From Streptomyces sp. NBC_01210 (GTDB taxonomy: Bacteria; Actinomycetota; Actinomycetes; Streptomycetales; Streptomycetaceae), in NCBI RefSeq assembly GCF_036010325.1, contig NZ_CP108549.1, positions 6,014,001-6,078,000 of the forward strand: a DNA stretch of 64,000 bases, read 5' to 3'. The translations under genes and the position numbers were made by a program. Below the pieces are notes generated by a model. The model saw nothing but the letters and a program-made list of their open reading frames with translations, had not been told where the DNA came from and made no database searches. This document shows, in pieces, positions 11,301 through 19,364 of the stretch (positions within the stretch are counted from its first letter, which is position 1; every line of letters starts with the position of its first letter).

Positions 11301-13925
11301 GCGCTCGTCGACGAGTCGTCGGTGCCGGGGCTGCTGCGCGGCGGGACGGTGGAGCCCGCCGCCCCGGTGGCGTCGGCAGCGCCCGTGGAGCCGCCGCCCG
11401 GCCCGGCGCCTGGGGACCAGCTGTGGCGGCCGGCCGGCCTGTTCGATGACCCGGACGGGGAGCAGGAGGAACTGGGCGAGGGCCTGGGCGCTGGCGCGTC
11501 CAAGCGGAGCGTCCCGGCCGCCCGCAGGACGGTCAACCGCGCGCCGGAGCGGACGACGGTCCCGCTCCAGAGCCTCGGCGACTGGCTGGACTTCCTGGAG
11601 AGCCTGTTGGGCAGGGTCGACATGCCCGAGCAGTCACTGCTCTCGGGCATCGAGAACCTCAGCCCCGACGAGGCGCTGGAACTGCTGGCCGACGTGGAGG
11701 ACCGCCTGGAGGGCTTCCTCGGCATGCGCCCGGCGACGCAGCTGCCGTTCCGCTACCCGTGGCTGAACACGGTCGAGGACATCGCGGGGACGACGGAGAA
11801 GGACATAAAGGCGGAGGACGGCCACGGCTTCTTCCACTGGGAGCTGCACTTCGCGCATGTATTCCGGGGGCCCGGGGGCGGGTTCGACCTCCAGGTGGGG
11901 AACCCGCCGTGGGTGCGGCCAGAGTGGCTGGAAAGCCAGGTCTTGGCGGAGCTTGACCCTTGGTTCATGCTCGCCGAGCAGCCTTCGGCGACGGAGAGGC
12001 GAGAGAAGAAGGAGTCGCTGCTCGGGGATGGTGCGGCGCACAAGTACTACCTGCGCGAGCTTGCGGCGATCAGCGGCGTCTCGGAGATGTTGGGGTCGCC
12101 TGCCGCGTACCCGGTTCTCGCCGGGACTCGCCCGGATCTATATCGAGCTTTCATGAATAGGGTTTGGAGCAACCTTGGCCAGGGCGGCATGGCTGGCCTC
12201 ATCCATCCGGACACTCACTTCGGTGGGGTGAAGGACGGGCGGCTTCGCGGCGCGGTCTATCGGCACCTGCGGCTGCACGCTGGCTTCATCAACGTCGGAA
12301 ACTGGGCCTTCGAAGCGAGCCGAAACACCGAGTTCGGTGTCCACATCTACGGGAGTGGTCAAGAAACGATCCGCTTTAACAACATCAGCCGCTTGTACGG
12401 CGTCGAGCCGCTGCTGGCGTCTTTGGACCATGACGGGGAGGGCGAGGTTCCCGGCATGAGGCATGCCGGTACCTGGGACTTGCGCCCGCACAGGGCGCGA
12501 GTGATTGAGGTCGACGGATCCGTGTTGGCGGAATGGCGACGGCTGACAGGGGACCTGGAAGCTTCTGAGTCTCAAGCTGCGTTGCTTCAGCCGACCACCA
12601 CACAAGAACAGGGAGCGATTGAGGCCCTTTCATCTGTCGGTGCGCGACTTGGGCAGCAGAAGCCGAAGCCGCCCGTCAGTCAGGGCTACAACGAAACGAA
12701 CGGGAAGAAGGACGGCTTCATCGCATGGTCCACGTCTCAGCCGGCCTCGCTGTCTGATCTGGTCCTTCAGGGGCCGCATTTCGGCATCGCTACACCGATC
12801 AGTAAGCAGCCCAAGGTGCCATGCCGGGGCAACCACGACTGGACCAGCTTCGACCTGACAGCTCTTCCGGCGGATGCCGTACCTCGGACAAACTACGTCC
12901 GTCCCGAGTCATGCTCGCTCAAGGAGTACGAACGTGAGCAGGATCGCTGGCTCGACCGATCGCGCTTGGAGGTCGACTGGCAGCCGAGCGCCGAGGAGTG
13001 GGCGACTCGCAGCGACGTGCTGACAGCGGACGAGCTCAAGTTGGATGAGGCGGAACAGCGGGAGCTCCTGCGCCAGATGTTGTGGTTCTTCCAGCCCTAT
13101 ACCCGGTTCTATCGGCTGGCGTGGCGCGTCATGATCCCTTTCAATACGGAGCGCAGTTTGTTTCCGGCGCTTATTCCACCAGGGCCAGCGCACGTAGACG
13201 CAGTTAACTCAATCGCCTTGGGGGATAATCGGACTACCGCCTTGAATGCAGGATTCTGGTCATCACTGGCGTTCGACTACCTGCTTCGCATTACTGGGCG
13301 TTCGCATCTGCGTGTCGCCGAAGCCTTGGCGATGCCTTACGCCGACCCCGCCCACCCCCTCGCCGGCCCTCTCCTCCTCCGTACCCTCCGGCTCAACTGC
13401 CTCACCGACGCCTACGCGCCGCTCTGGACCGAGCTGTACGACAAGACATGGCCGGGCTACGAGGACTGGGCGGTGGAATGGCCTGAGCTCGCGCCGCTCG
13501 CCGGCGGCATTCAGAAGATCTGGGAGTACGGCACTCCGCTTCGTACCGAGTACGAACGTCGTGCCGCCCTCGTGGAGATCGACGCCCTGGTGGCGGTATG
13601 GCTCGGCATGAGTGCCGACGAGCTCATCGCCATCCACAAGGCGCGGTACGCGATCCTCGCGGACCGCGAGTCGAACATGTGGTTCGACGTCAAGGGGCGG
13701 CAGTTGGCGCAGGACTCGTACGCCCATGGTCACGGCCAGACCAAGGAGCACTACGAGCACTTCCTCGCCTACCAGAAGAAGGAGCGGCCCGAGCCCCCCG
13801 AGGGCTACACCGCCCCCTTCTACAAGGCCGACCGTGAGGCGGAGATGCGCGCGGCGCACGCGTACTTCTCCGCGCGGCTCCAGGAGGCCGTCGACAAGGG
13901 CAAGTGGACGCCTCCCGCGGCGTGA
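8358..13925 (+). CDS. very large N6-adenine DNA methyltransferase (Eco57I/PglX/DrmMI-like)
   Basis: An 1855-residue protein. The SAM-binding motif I PALGSGAFLNEAIDQ is near residue 674 and the amino-methyltransferase motif IV GNPPWVRPEW near 1182, with about 500 residues between them, longer than usual. The remainder should hold the target recognition region. No PD-(D/E)XK nuclease motif was seen at the N-terminus, so it looks like a methylase, not a type IIG enzyme. The GTG start follows the helicase stop (AGGCGGAG site). Inferred role: marks host DNA or acts as the sensor/modifier of the island system. Codons from about 1190 to 1657 (11930-13330) have much lower GC than the flanks, which suggests replacement of the recognition domain by recombination. 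Confidence 0.88.
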   Translation: MTYDSLVNHGDYLSPHYLAEVLPKDLKAKEGLLTRWAAFEETERRRHADAVADAARQGLGPDSVPPRVRTPREGLRALHGPYFAGRAVLAEDAATLAGPDALEPEGWRKRYTESHLETLRALGYTDAHEQTVTVHRADREYAVQVLHAEPGLYAVACGWTTEPDAALDPDGAGRLLQPVETETSAPDLLDAKALTDFLFTCDAPPRHVLLLVGGVVVLADRLAWPEGRYLAADLDAALHRRDDRHGGELDILAALFGADALRVPAEGGTAPLAAFLDRSSKHAVGVSTELREGLRLSVEWIANEVLDRLREPENGVTPADLDDPARLAKELSRESLRYLYRILFLLYAEASPALGILPSDYPEYEQGYGLQRLGDLVLRDLVGERSRRGFHLYESLDLLFEKVEKGHRRYGTEPEDLAAEAAAREATEAESEAARLLADGEITQAEYTERVREADRARRAAARSTSAGLRFEALRSELFTKEAVRLISDDQIENPEYRGGEGEKRRPFLDTRLRNETLHKVLRRLMLTKGRGRERGGFISYAQLGINQLGAVYEGLMSYTGFIAEEELYEVAKGGDPSGGSWMVPKSRVQEQQYDDAVFVKRTNEETGRLERVPHPKGSFVYRLAGRDRQTSASYYTPKSLTEVTVELALRHRLDQDGATTPARELLEWKICEPALGSGAFLNEAIDQVAAEYLRRRERELGRRVDPELRQIELQKAKAYIALHNAYGVDLNATAVELAEVSLWLNSMHPGMRAPWFGLHLRRGNSLIGAARKVYTADALPGGGWLAKKNTLPPKDLPFRDGPLPEGAVHQFLLPAIGWGAVAGESEAKKLAEDEAKALGQWRKGVQKAPKGPKPFQERGDETAEARQKRYDRWRKAADKTELGRLQGVARRAEFLWSLVATRLELSERAVSRRVDVWGADWLEQSEEAEDKQKVLDDLTRHGTPYWRLKTVMDAWCALWFWPLDKTGELDGTDPVYGTGGALVDESSVPGLLRGGTVEPAAPVASAAPVEPPPGPAPGDQLWRPAGLFDDPDGEQEELGEGLGAGASKRSVPAARRTVNRAPERTTVPLQSLGDWLDFLESLLGRVDMPEQSLLSGIENLSPDEALELLADVEDRLEGFLGMRPATQLPFRYPWLNTVEDIAGTTEKDIKAEDGHGFFHWELHFAHVFRGPGGGFDLQVGNPPWVRPEWLESQVLAELDPWFMLAEQPSATERREKKESLLGDGAAHKYYLRELAAISGVSEMLGSPAAYPVLAGTRPDLYRAFMNRVWSNLGQGGMAGLIHPDTHFGGVKDGRLRGAVYRHLRLHAGFINVGNWAFEASRNTEFGVHIYGSGQETIRFNNISRLYGVEPLLASLDHDGEGEVPGMRHAGTWDLRPHRARVIEVDGSVLAEWRRLTGDLEASESQAALLQPTTTQEQGAIEALSSVGARLGQQKPKPPVSQGYNETNGKKDGFIAWSTSQPASLSDLVLQGPHFGIATPISKQPKVPCRGNHDWTSFDLTALPADAVPRTNYVRPESCSLKEYEREQDRWLDRSRLEVDWQPSAEEWATRSDVLTADELKLDEAEQRELLRQMLWFFQPYTRFYRLAWRVMIPFNTERSLFPALIPPGPAHVDAVNSIALGDNRTTALNAGFWSSLAFDYLLRITGRSHLRVAEALAMPYADPAHPLAGPLLLRTLRLNCLTDAYAPLWTELYDKTWPGYEDWAVEWPELAPLAGGIQKIWEYGTPLRTEYERRAALVEIDALVAVWLGMSADELIAIHKARYAILADRESNMWFDVKGRQLAQDSYAHGHGQTKEHYEHFLAYQKKERPEPPEGYTAPFYKADREAEMRAAHAYFSARLQEAVDKGKWTPPAA

Positions 13926-13976
13926 ACGACAGCGCCCCGCGCCGGACGACACCGGTGCGGGGCACTCGCGTGAGGG

Positions 13977-14162
13977 TCAGACCTGGGCGGCGTACGTGAC
14001 GAAGTCGTTCCACGCGGTGGGGGAGAGGGCGAGTTCGGGGCTCCGCTGGTCCTTGGAGTCCCGGACGTGGATCGCCTGCGTGCCCATGGCCACCTCGACG
14101 CAGTCGTCACCCTGCGAGCCGCTGTAACTGCTCTTGAACCAGGCCAGTTCGGACGTGCTCAT
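13977..14162 (-). CDS. DUF397 protein (Scr2/BldB-like small protein)
   Basis: A 61-residue protein with the DUF397 signature: WFKSSYSGSQGDDCVEVA, then IHVRDSKD and a C-terminal SPTAWNDFV. Such proteins, which include BldB, are abundant in Streptomyces and usually sit beside an HTH partner. Its start overlaps the stop of the HTH gene by four bases, the standard arrangement. It is convergent with the methyltransferase gene. DUF397/HTH pairs of the Scr1-Scr2 kind have been studied as regulators with toxin-antitoxin-like behaviour; here the partner assignment rests on adjacency. Confidence 0.92.
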   Translation of the reverse strand: MSTSELAWFKSSYSGSQGDDCVEVAMGTQAIHVRDSKDQRSPELALSPTAWNDFVTYAAQV

Positions 14163-15022
14163 AGCGCTCCTCGCAATCGCTTCAGCAGGCTCAGCGAGTC
14201 CTCAGGGGTCAGAGCCTGCGAGCGCAGTTTCGCATACCGCTGCTGAAGGAGGCTGATCTCCTTCGGGTCGGCGATCAGCCGTCCATTCTGCTGTCCCTCT
14301 GAGTAGGCGAACCACTGGTTCTCCGGCGTCTCGGCCAGCCGCATCGGCCCATCCAGCCCCGCATGCGTCGGCCTCCGCGTCGGCATCACCTGAAACTCCA
14401 CGTTCCAGTTCCGCTCGATCAACCCCACCAAGTGGTCCAGCAGTTCCCGCGTCACGGCCTCTCCGCCCGTCCAACGCTCCAGCACCGCCTGCTCCACGAT
14501 GAAGCTGAACGCGGTCGGTGGTTTCCGCGTGACCGCCAGCAGTTCCTGCCGCGCCAGCCGCGCCGCGATCCGCTGTTCCAGCTCCTCCGGGTCCGGCAAC
14601 GGGGGCACGTCCAGGGAGACCGCTCGCGCGTACGCCTCCGTCTGCAACAGGCCCGGGACCACCCGGCATTCGTACGTGTACAGGCTGATCGCCGTCGCCT
14701 CAAGCCGCGCCCACTGCCGGAACCAACTCGCCAGCCCCGCCTGCCTCGACAGGTGCGGCGCCGCCTTCCGTAGCGCGCCCGTGCCGCCGAGTACCGGTTC
14801 CGCGCGTTCCACGAAGTCGCGGTCCGGCATCCGTCGGCCTTGTTCGACCGAGGCGACCGTGTGCTTCGAGTAGCCGACCCGCGCGCCGAACTCCTCGCGG
14901 CTCAGGCCCGTGTGCTCGCGTAAGGCCTGGACGACCGCGCCGAAGGTGCGCAGACTGTCCGACGCCCCCGGTTCCGCGCCGCCCGCCGCCCCCGTACCGC
15001 CGTCCGTGCTCTCGTAGGCCAC
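14159..15022 (-). CDS. XRE-family HTH regulator with DUF5753 (Scr1-like)
   Basis: A 287-residue protein. Residues about 27-80 form an XRE helix-turn-helix (LREHTGLSREEFGARVGYSKHTVASVEQ in two halves) and the rest is the DUF5753 effector domain, with the typical RQWARLEATA, VPGLLQTEAYARAV and WFAYSEGQQNGRL landmarks. The GTG start has GGGAGG nine bases upstream. It is translationally coupled to the DUF397 gene and divergent from an anti-sigma-like ATP-binding gene across a 159-base region. This trio splits the island into two modules and could control either one. Confidence 0.92.
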   Translation of the reverse strand: MAYESTDGGTGAAGGAEPGASDSLRTFGAVVQALREHTGLSREEFGARVGYSKHTVASVEQGRRMPDRDFVERAEPVLGGTGALRKAAPHLSRQAGLASWFRQWARLEATAISLYTYECRVVPGLLQTEAYARAVSLDVPPLPDPEELEQRIAARLARQELLAVTRKPPTAFSFIVEQAVLERWTGGEAVTRELLDHLVGLIERNWNVEFQVMPTRRPTHAGLDGPMRLAETPENQWFAYSEGQQNGRLIADPKEISLLQQRYAKLRSQALTPEDSLSLLKRLRGAL

Positions 15023-15181
15023 CGCCGGACACCTCCCGTGCCACCCGCCGCCGTACCGCTTCGACCCCGGCCATCGTCACGTACGGTCACGCGTACTGTC
15101 CACCGAACGTGCGCGTACGCTGACCCGGCGTACGCGCGGCGTCCCTGGTGAACCCACCTCACCCAGCGGCACCTTGGGCCT

Positions 15182-15640
15182 ATGACAGCACCGTCCAACC
15201 CAGCCACCTACGCGGCACCCGTCACCGTACGTGTGTTCACCCAGCGTTTCAGCTCCACCCCGCGCGGCGCCCGGCTCGCCCGTCGGCTCGCGCTGCACCA
15301 GCTCGACACCTGGGGCGTGCCGCACGGCAGCCCGGCGTCCGACACCGCCGCCCTGCTCGTCGCCGAACTCGCCGCCAACGCCGTCACGCACGGCCGCGTC
15401 CCCGGCCGGGACTTCGAGCTCGCCGTCAAGCTCCTCGGCCGGACGCTGCGCGTCGAGGTCTCCGACACCCGGGGCGAGCGGCGGCCGCCCGGCCCCGGAG
15501 TGTCCCGCCCCGTACCCCGACCCCTCTCCGAGGACGGCCGGGGCCTGCTCCTGGTCGAGGCGCTCGCCGACCGGTGGGACGTGCTCGACCGCGTCCCCGT
15601 TGGCAAGACCGTCGTCGCCGAGCTGGACCTGACCCACTGA
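15182..15640 (+). CDS. HATPase_c ATP-binding protein (anti-sigma/SpoIIAB-like)
   Basis: A 152-residue single-domain protein with the GHKL N box LLVAELAANAVTHG and the G box region DGRGLLLVEALADRWDV, ending KTVVAELDL. These small Streptomyces kinases-without-substrate commonly accompany DUF397/HTH pairs. It may bind a sigma factor or the neighbouring regulator; nothing in the sequence identifies the partner. It reads away from the HTH gene, and 136 bases separate it from the DUF262 gene, so it may sit outside the downstream operon. Confidence 0.88.
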   Translation: MTAPSNPATYAAPVTVRVFTQRFSSTPRGARLARRLALHQLDTWGVPHGSPASDTAALLVAELAANAVTHGRVPGRDFELAVKLLGRTLRVEVSDTRGERRPPGPGVSRPVPRPLSEDGRGLLLVEALADRWDVLDRVPVGKTVVAELDLTH

Positions 15641-15776
15641 CACCGCGCCGACGGCCGGACACGCCGGACACCCCGGGCGGCGGCCGGGCGATCGCGCTGA
15701 CAGCCCCGGCCGCCGTCTATAGGCTGAGCCGGGCACGGCATCGGGCCGTGGCGGGCGACGGAGGGCGACGGGCGGC

Positions 15777-17072
15777 ATGGGCGAGGCCGAGGACCACGGG
15801 GGCGGCCGAGGCACCGCAGGGAGCCGGCCGGCGGAGCCCCGGGGCTATGCCGTGGCGGAGGACGTCGACCAGCCGGACTCGCTCTTCCTGTCGCTGGGAC
15901 CGCCGCTCGAAATCGGGTCCGACGGCCGGCCGACCGGTGTGGAGCTGGAGCTCCCCGCCGACGAGGAGGACGAAGAGCGCGGCGAGTACCGGGACGCGGA
16001 CGGCATCTCCGCCCCCTTCCGGCCCGAGAGCATCAGCATCCGCACCGAGACCACCACGGTGGACCTGCTGCTGTCCCGGATGCGGGAGGGCATGCTCGAC
16101 CTCGCGCCGGACTTCCAACGCCGGTCCGGCATCTGGAGCGACCGCGCGCAGAGCCGGCTGATCGAGTCGCTGCTGCTGCGCATCCCGATCTCCAACTTCC
16201 ACATGGCGCAGGGCAACGAGGACAAGTGGGCCGTCGTGGACGGCGTCCAGCGGCTCACCGCGATCGCCCGGTTCATGGAGCCCAAGCTCACCGGTCTGGG
16301 GCCGTTGGCGCTCCGGGGCGTGGACTACCTCTGGCAGCTCGACGGCAGCACGTACCAGGACCTCACCGGTCGGCTGAAGATCCGGCTGCGCGAGACGCAG
16401 CTGACCGTCCACATCATGCAGCAGGGCACCCCGGAGAAGGTGAAGTACAACGTCTTCTCCCGTATCAACACCGGCGGTATGCCGCTGAAGCCGCAGGAGC
16501 TGAGGCACGCGCTGGTGAGCGGGCCCGTCCGGACCTTCCTCGCCGACCTCGCCGAGGACCCGGCCTTCGGCGAGGCCACCCGGTGGAGCGTGTCCGACGA
16601 ACGGATGGACGACCGGGAAATGGTGCTGCGCTTCCTCGCCTTCCGCATGACCAATCCGGCCGCGCACAGCGAGAAGGACTTCGGCAACTTCCTCATCAGC
16701 GCGATGTACCGGATCAACGCCCTGACGGAAGAGCAACGGGATCAGTACACGCGGGAGTTCCGGGTGGCCATGAGGTGCGCGCGGGATCTGTTCGGCGACC
16801 ACGCCTTCCGTAAGTGGCGTGGAGGGAAGCGCAGTTCCTCCGTCATCAACAAGGCGCTGTTCGAGACGATCTCCGTCCATCTCGCGACACTCGACGATCA
16901 GGAACGGGACAGACTGGTAGCGTCGCGGGCGAAGGTGCACGCCAGGTTCTTCGAGCTCATGGACGACTGGGACTTCGACCGGGCGATCTCCGTCAGCACA
17001 GGGGACCCGGCGAGGATCCGCACCCGATTCCAGGAAGTGGCACGACTGGTCCGAGGGGTGGCCGAACAGTGA
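15777..17072 (+). CDS. DUF262 (GmrS/ParB-like nuclease fold) protein
   Basis: A 431-residue protein. Its core matches DUF262: LLSRMREGMLDLAPDFQR, IESLLLRIPISNF and the active-site-like VVDGVQRLTAI (near residue 153, the DGxQR motif), followed by NVFSRINTGGMPLKPQELR. DUF262 is the NTP-binding, ParB/sulfiredoxin-like half of GmrSD-type IV restriction enzymes and of BrxU. The DUF1524 HNH half is absent here. The ATG has a GGAGGG site. The stop overlaps the start of the AAA ATPase by four bases, so the two are very likely partners. Inferred role: recognition or cleavage of modified DNA or of nucleotides. Confidence 0.87.
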   Translation: MGEAEDHGGGRGTAGSRPAEPRGYAVAEDVDQPDSLFLSLGPPLEIGSDGRPTGVELELPADEEDEERGEYRDADGISAPFRPESISIRTETTTVDLLLSRMREGMLDLAPDFQRRSGIWSDRAQSRLIESLLLRIPISNFHMAQGNEDKWAVVDGVQRLTAIARFMEPKLTGLGPLALRGVDYLWQLDGSTYQDLTGRLKIRLRETQLTVHIMQQGTPEKVKYNVFSRINTGGMPLKPQELRHALVSGPVRTFLADLAEDPAFGEATRWSVSDERMDDREMVLRFLAFRMTNPAAHSEKDFGNFLISAMYRINALTEEQRDQYTREFRVAMRCARDLFGDHAFRKWRGGKRSSSVINKALFETISVHLATLDDQERDRLVASRAKVHARFFELMDDWDFDRAISVSTGDPARIRTRFQEVARLVRGVAEQ

Positions 17073-18259
17073 TCGACCGACTGACGCTGCACAACTACAA
17101 GGCGTTCCAGCACGCGGAGATCCCGCTCGGGCCCCTCACTCTCCTCACCGGGCTCAACTCGTCCGGCAAGAGCAGCGTCCTCCAGTCCCTCGCCCTGCTG
17201 CGTCAGTCCTACGAGTCCGGTGACCTGGCGGTCTCCGCGCTGCTGCCCGAAGCGCGCCGGGCCGGACTCCGCACGAGCGTCACCAACCAGGGTTTCCTGC
17301 TCAACGGCGAACTCGTCGGCCTCGGCACCGGAGAGGACGTCCTCCACGAGGACTTCACTGAGGACGAACCCCGGATCGGCCTCGCCGTGGACGAAGGGCC
17401 GTACCACTACGGGTGGACCGCCGAGTACGAGCCCGAGCAGAATCTCCTGCCGTTGCTCGACGTCGAACTGCCCGACACCTCCGAGGGCGGACGGGAACGG
17501 CCGGCCGGCCCCGAGGCCGTGACCCCGGCGTTCTTCACCGCCCCGTTCCAGTACCTGCACGCCGACCGCATCTCGCCCGCCGAGTTCTACCCGCGCGACC
17601 ACCAGGTGGCGATCGGCCGCGGCTTCCTCGGCGTACGCGGCGAACACACCGTCAACTTCCTGCGCCACCACCGCGAGGAAACGGTTCCGGCAGGTCCACT
17701 CCGCCACCCGAAGGCTGTCTCCAATAACCTGATCGCCCAGGCCGCCGCCTGGATGGGCGACCTCTGCCCCGGGGTGGACATCGAGGCCGAGCCCATCAAG
17801 GGCACCGACGTCGTGAGCCTCTCGTACGGCTTCCAGGGCACGCTGGGTGCCACCAAGCGCCGCCGCCCCAGCAACGTCGGCTTCGGTCTCACCTACGTTC
17901 TGCCCATCGTCGTGGCCTGTCTGAGCGCCCGCCCCGGCGCCCTGATCCTCCTGGAGAACCCGGAGGCGCACCTGCACCCGCAGGGGCAGACCCAGATGGC
18001 CACCCTCGCCGCGGCGGCCGCCGCGCAGGGCGCCCAGGTGATCATGGAGACGCACAGTGACCACGTGATCAACGGGGTGCGGCTCGCCGTCAAGCAGAAG
18101 CGGCTCGCTCCCGGGCAGGCAGTGTTCCACTACTTCCGCGGTGACGGCACCGGCGTGGACTTCGTCAGTCCTCAGGTCGACGCGGACGGCATGCTCGACC
18201 AGTGGCCCTCGGGCTTCTTCGACGAGCTGGAGAACACGCTCGAACAGCTCATCGACTGA
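17069..18259 (+). CDS. AAA ATPase of the DUF3696/OLD-like kind
   Basis: A 396-residue ATPase with an N-terminal Walker A GLNSSGKSSVLQ (about residue 28) and the C-terminal SMC/OLD-type signature ALILLENPEAHLHPQGQ (Walker B, about 294), then METHSDHVINGVRLAV with the conserved His. This layout is the DUF3696-type AAA_15/AAA_21 ATPase found in defence loci next to DUF262 proteins. No TOPRIM nuclease domain follows, so it differs from OLD. The GTG start lies inside the end of the DUF262 gene. Inferred role: ATP-dependent sensor or clamp that controls the DUF262 protein or the next gene product. Confidence 0.88.
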   Translation: MIDRLTLHNYKAFQHAEIPLGPLTLLTGLNSSGKSSVLQSLALLRQSYESGDLAVSALLPEARRAGLRTSVTNQGFLLNGELVGLGTGEDVLHEDFTEDEPRIGLAVDEGPYHYGWTAEYEPEQNLLPLLDVELPDTSEGGRERPAGPEAVTPAFFTAPFQYLHADRISPAEFYPRDHQVAIGRGFLGVRGEHTVNFLRHHREETVPAGPLRHPKAVSNNLIAQAAAWMGDLCPGVDIEAEPIKGTDVVSLSYGFQGTLGATKRRRPSNVGFGLTYVLPIVVACLSARPGALILLENPEAHLHPQGQTQMATLAAAAAAQGAQVIMETHSDHVINGVRLAVKQKRLAPGQAVFHYFRGDGTGVDFVSPQVDADGMLDQWPSGFFDELENTLEQLID

Positions 18260-18308
18260 AGCCCGCCTGGGGAGGCGGGGAAACACACTTTGTCGCGGAG
18301 GGGGATAC

Positions 18309-19256
18309 ATGCCGCAACTGTTCCTGAACCAGAAGTCCTGTGAGACGACGGCTGATCCGGAACGGGTCAACCGCGCCATGACCGAACTGGTGAAGGCCAT
18401 TATCAGCGTCGCCAAAGAGGACCGACAGGGCACGGAACTCGTCATGCGGGAGTCCCTGAAGGCGCTGCAACTGGCCCAGGGGCATCACGTGAGCAGATGG
18501 GCCGGGACGTCCAGCGCCAAGGGCGGCCTGTGGGCGTTCCTGCTCAAAATGCAGACGAAGTGGCCCCACCAGAAGGTGTTTCCCGACGGCGAGACGTTCT
18601 CCGATGTCGCGCACAGTCACGAGGGGGAGCCCGCGCCCGAGCTAGGCTTTGCCCATCTCATGGGTGGGGTTGGTATCTCCTTGTTGTTGGAGGACCGTTG
18701 GGACGCCGACCGGCTCACCCTGATCCAGGAGCAGCTCGTGGACGACGAGGACGTCGGCGCTGTAATCGCCGAGGTCGAGCTCCGGCACTTAGCATCTCGG
18801 GAGCATGTAGAGGCGCACCGCCCGTGGATCCGCGAGCAGGCCGAAGCCGCCCTGCGTGGCGACCTGAGCTCCATCCGGACCGGGGTCGAGCTGTGGGAGC
18901 GGTGCGCCGACCTCTTTCCCCATCTCCTATTTTTGCCGCGCGTCGAAACTCAGCTGCGGGAGCTGAAGCAGTACTGGGTTCACCCGGTCCGTAAGCGGCT
19001 GGCGGAAATGGACCGTGCGGTCCTGCTCTGGGACGCCGCGGCCGAGCCCGACGGGCCGCAGTGGGGCTCGCTCGTGACTCCAGAGCACTCGACCCGCAAG
19101 CGCGACCACTGCGATTTTGCCGACTTCGACGGCGAGACGCGGTCCTTCGATACCCACCTCCGCTTCACGCCCGACGAGGGGCGAGTGCACTTCCGGTTCG
19201 TGAAGACCACTCGGAAGGTTCATGTCGCCCATATTGGGCGAAAGCTCGGTATCTGA
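18309..19256 (+). CDS. unrecognised protein, third gene of the DUF262-AAA cassette
   Basis: A 315-residue soluble protein not assigned to a family. The ATG has a strong GGAGGGGG site and lies 49 bases after the AAA gene. Visible landmarks are an N-terminal helical region (MTELVKAIISVAKEDRQGTE), AQGHHVSRWAG, a central GFAHLMGGVGISLLLEDRW, and a C-terminal THLRFTPDEGRVHFRFV followed by HVAHIGRKLGI. These Arg/His-rich blocks look conserved and could form an active or binding site. Parts of the gene (about 18640-18940) have lower GC than the neighbours. Position suggests it is the effector or adaptor of the DUF262-AAA pair. No function is claimed. Confidence 0.75.
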   Translation: MPQLFLNQKSCETTADPERVNRAMTELVKAIISVAKEDRQGTELVMRESLKALQLAQGHHVSRWAGTSSAKGGLWAFLLKMQTKWPHQKVFPDGETFSDVAHSHEGEPAPELGFAHLMGGVGISLLLEDRWDADRLTLIQEQLVDDEDVGAVIAEVELRHLASREHVEAHRPWIREQAEAALRGDLSSIRTGVELWERCADLFPHLLFLPRVETQLRELKQYWVHPVRKRLAEMDRAVLLWDAAAEPDGPQWGSLVTPEHSTRKRDHCDFADFDGETRSFDTHLRFTPDEGRVHFRFVKTTRKVHVAHIGRKLGI

Positions 19257-19364
19257 GGAGCATCGCGGGTTGCTGGACCGGCCGCCGTTACCGTAGGGCG
19301 GTGACCGGGCACCCTCGGCCCGCCCGCTCCCACCAGCACCATCCGCACCAAGGAGGAACCGCGC

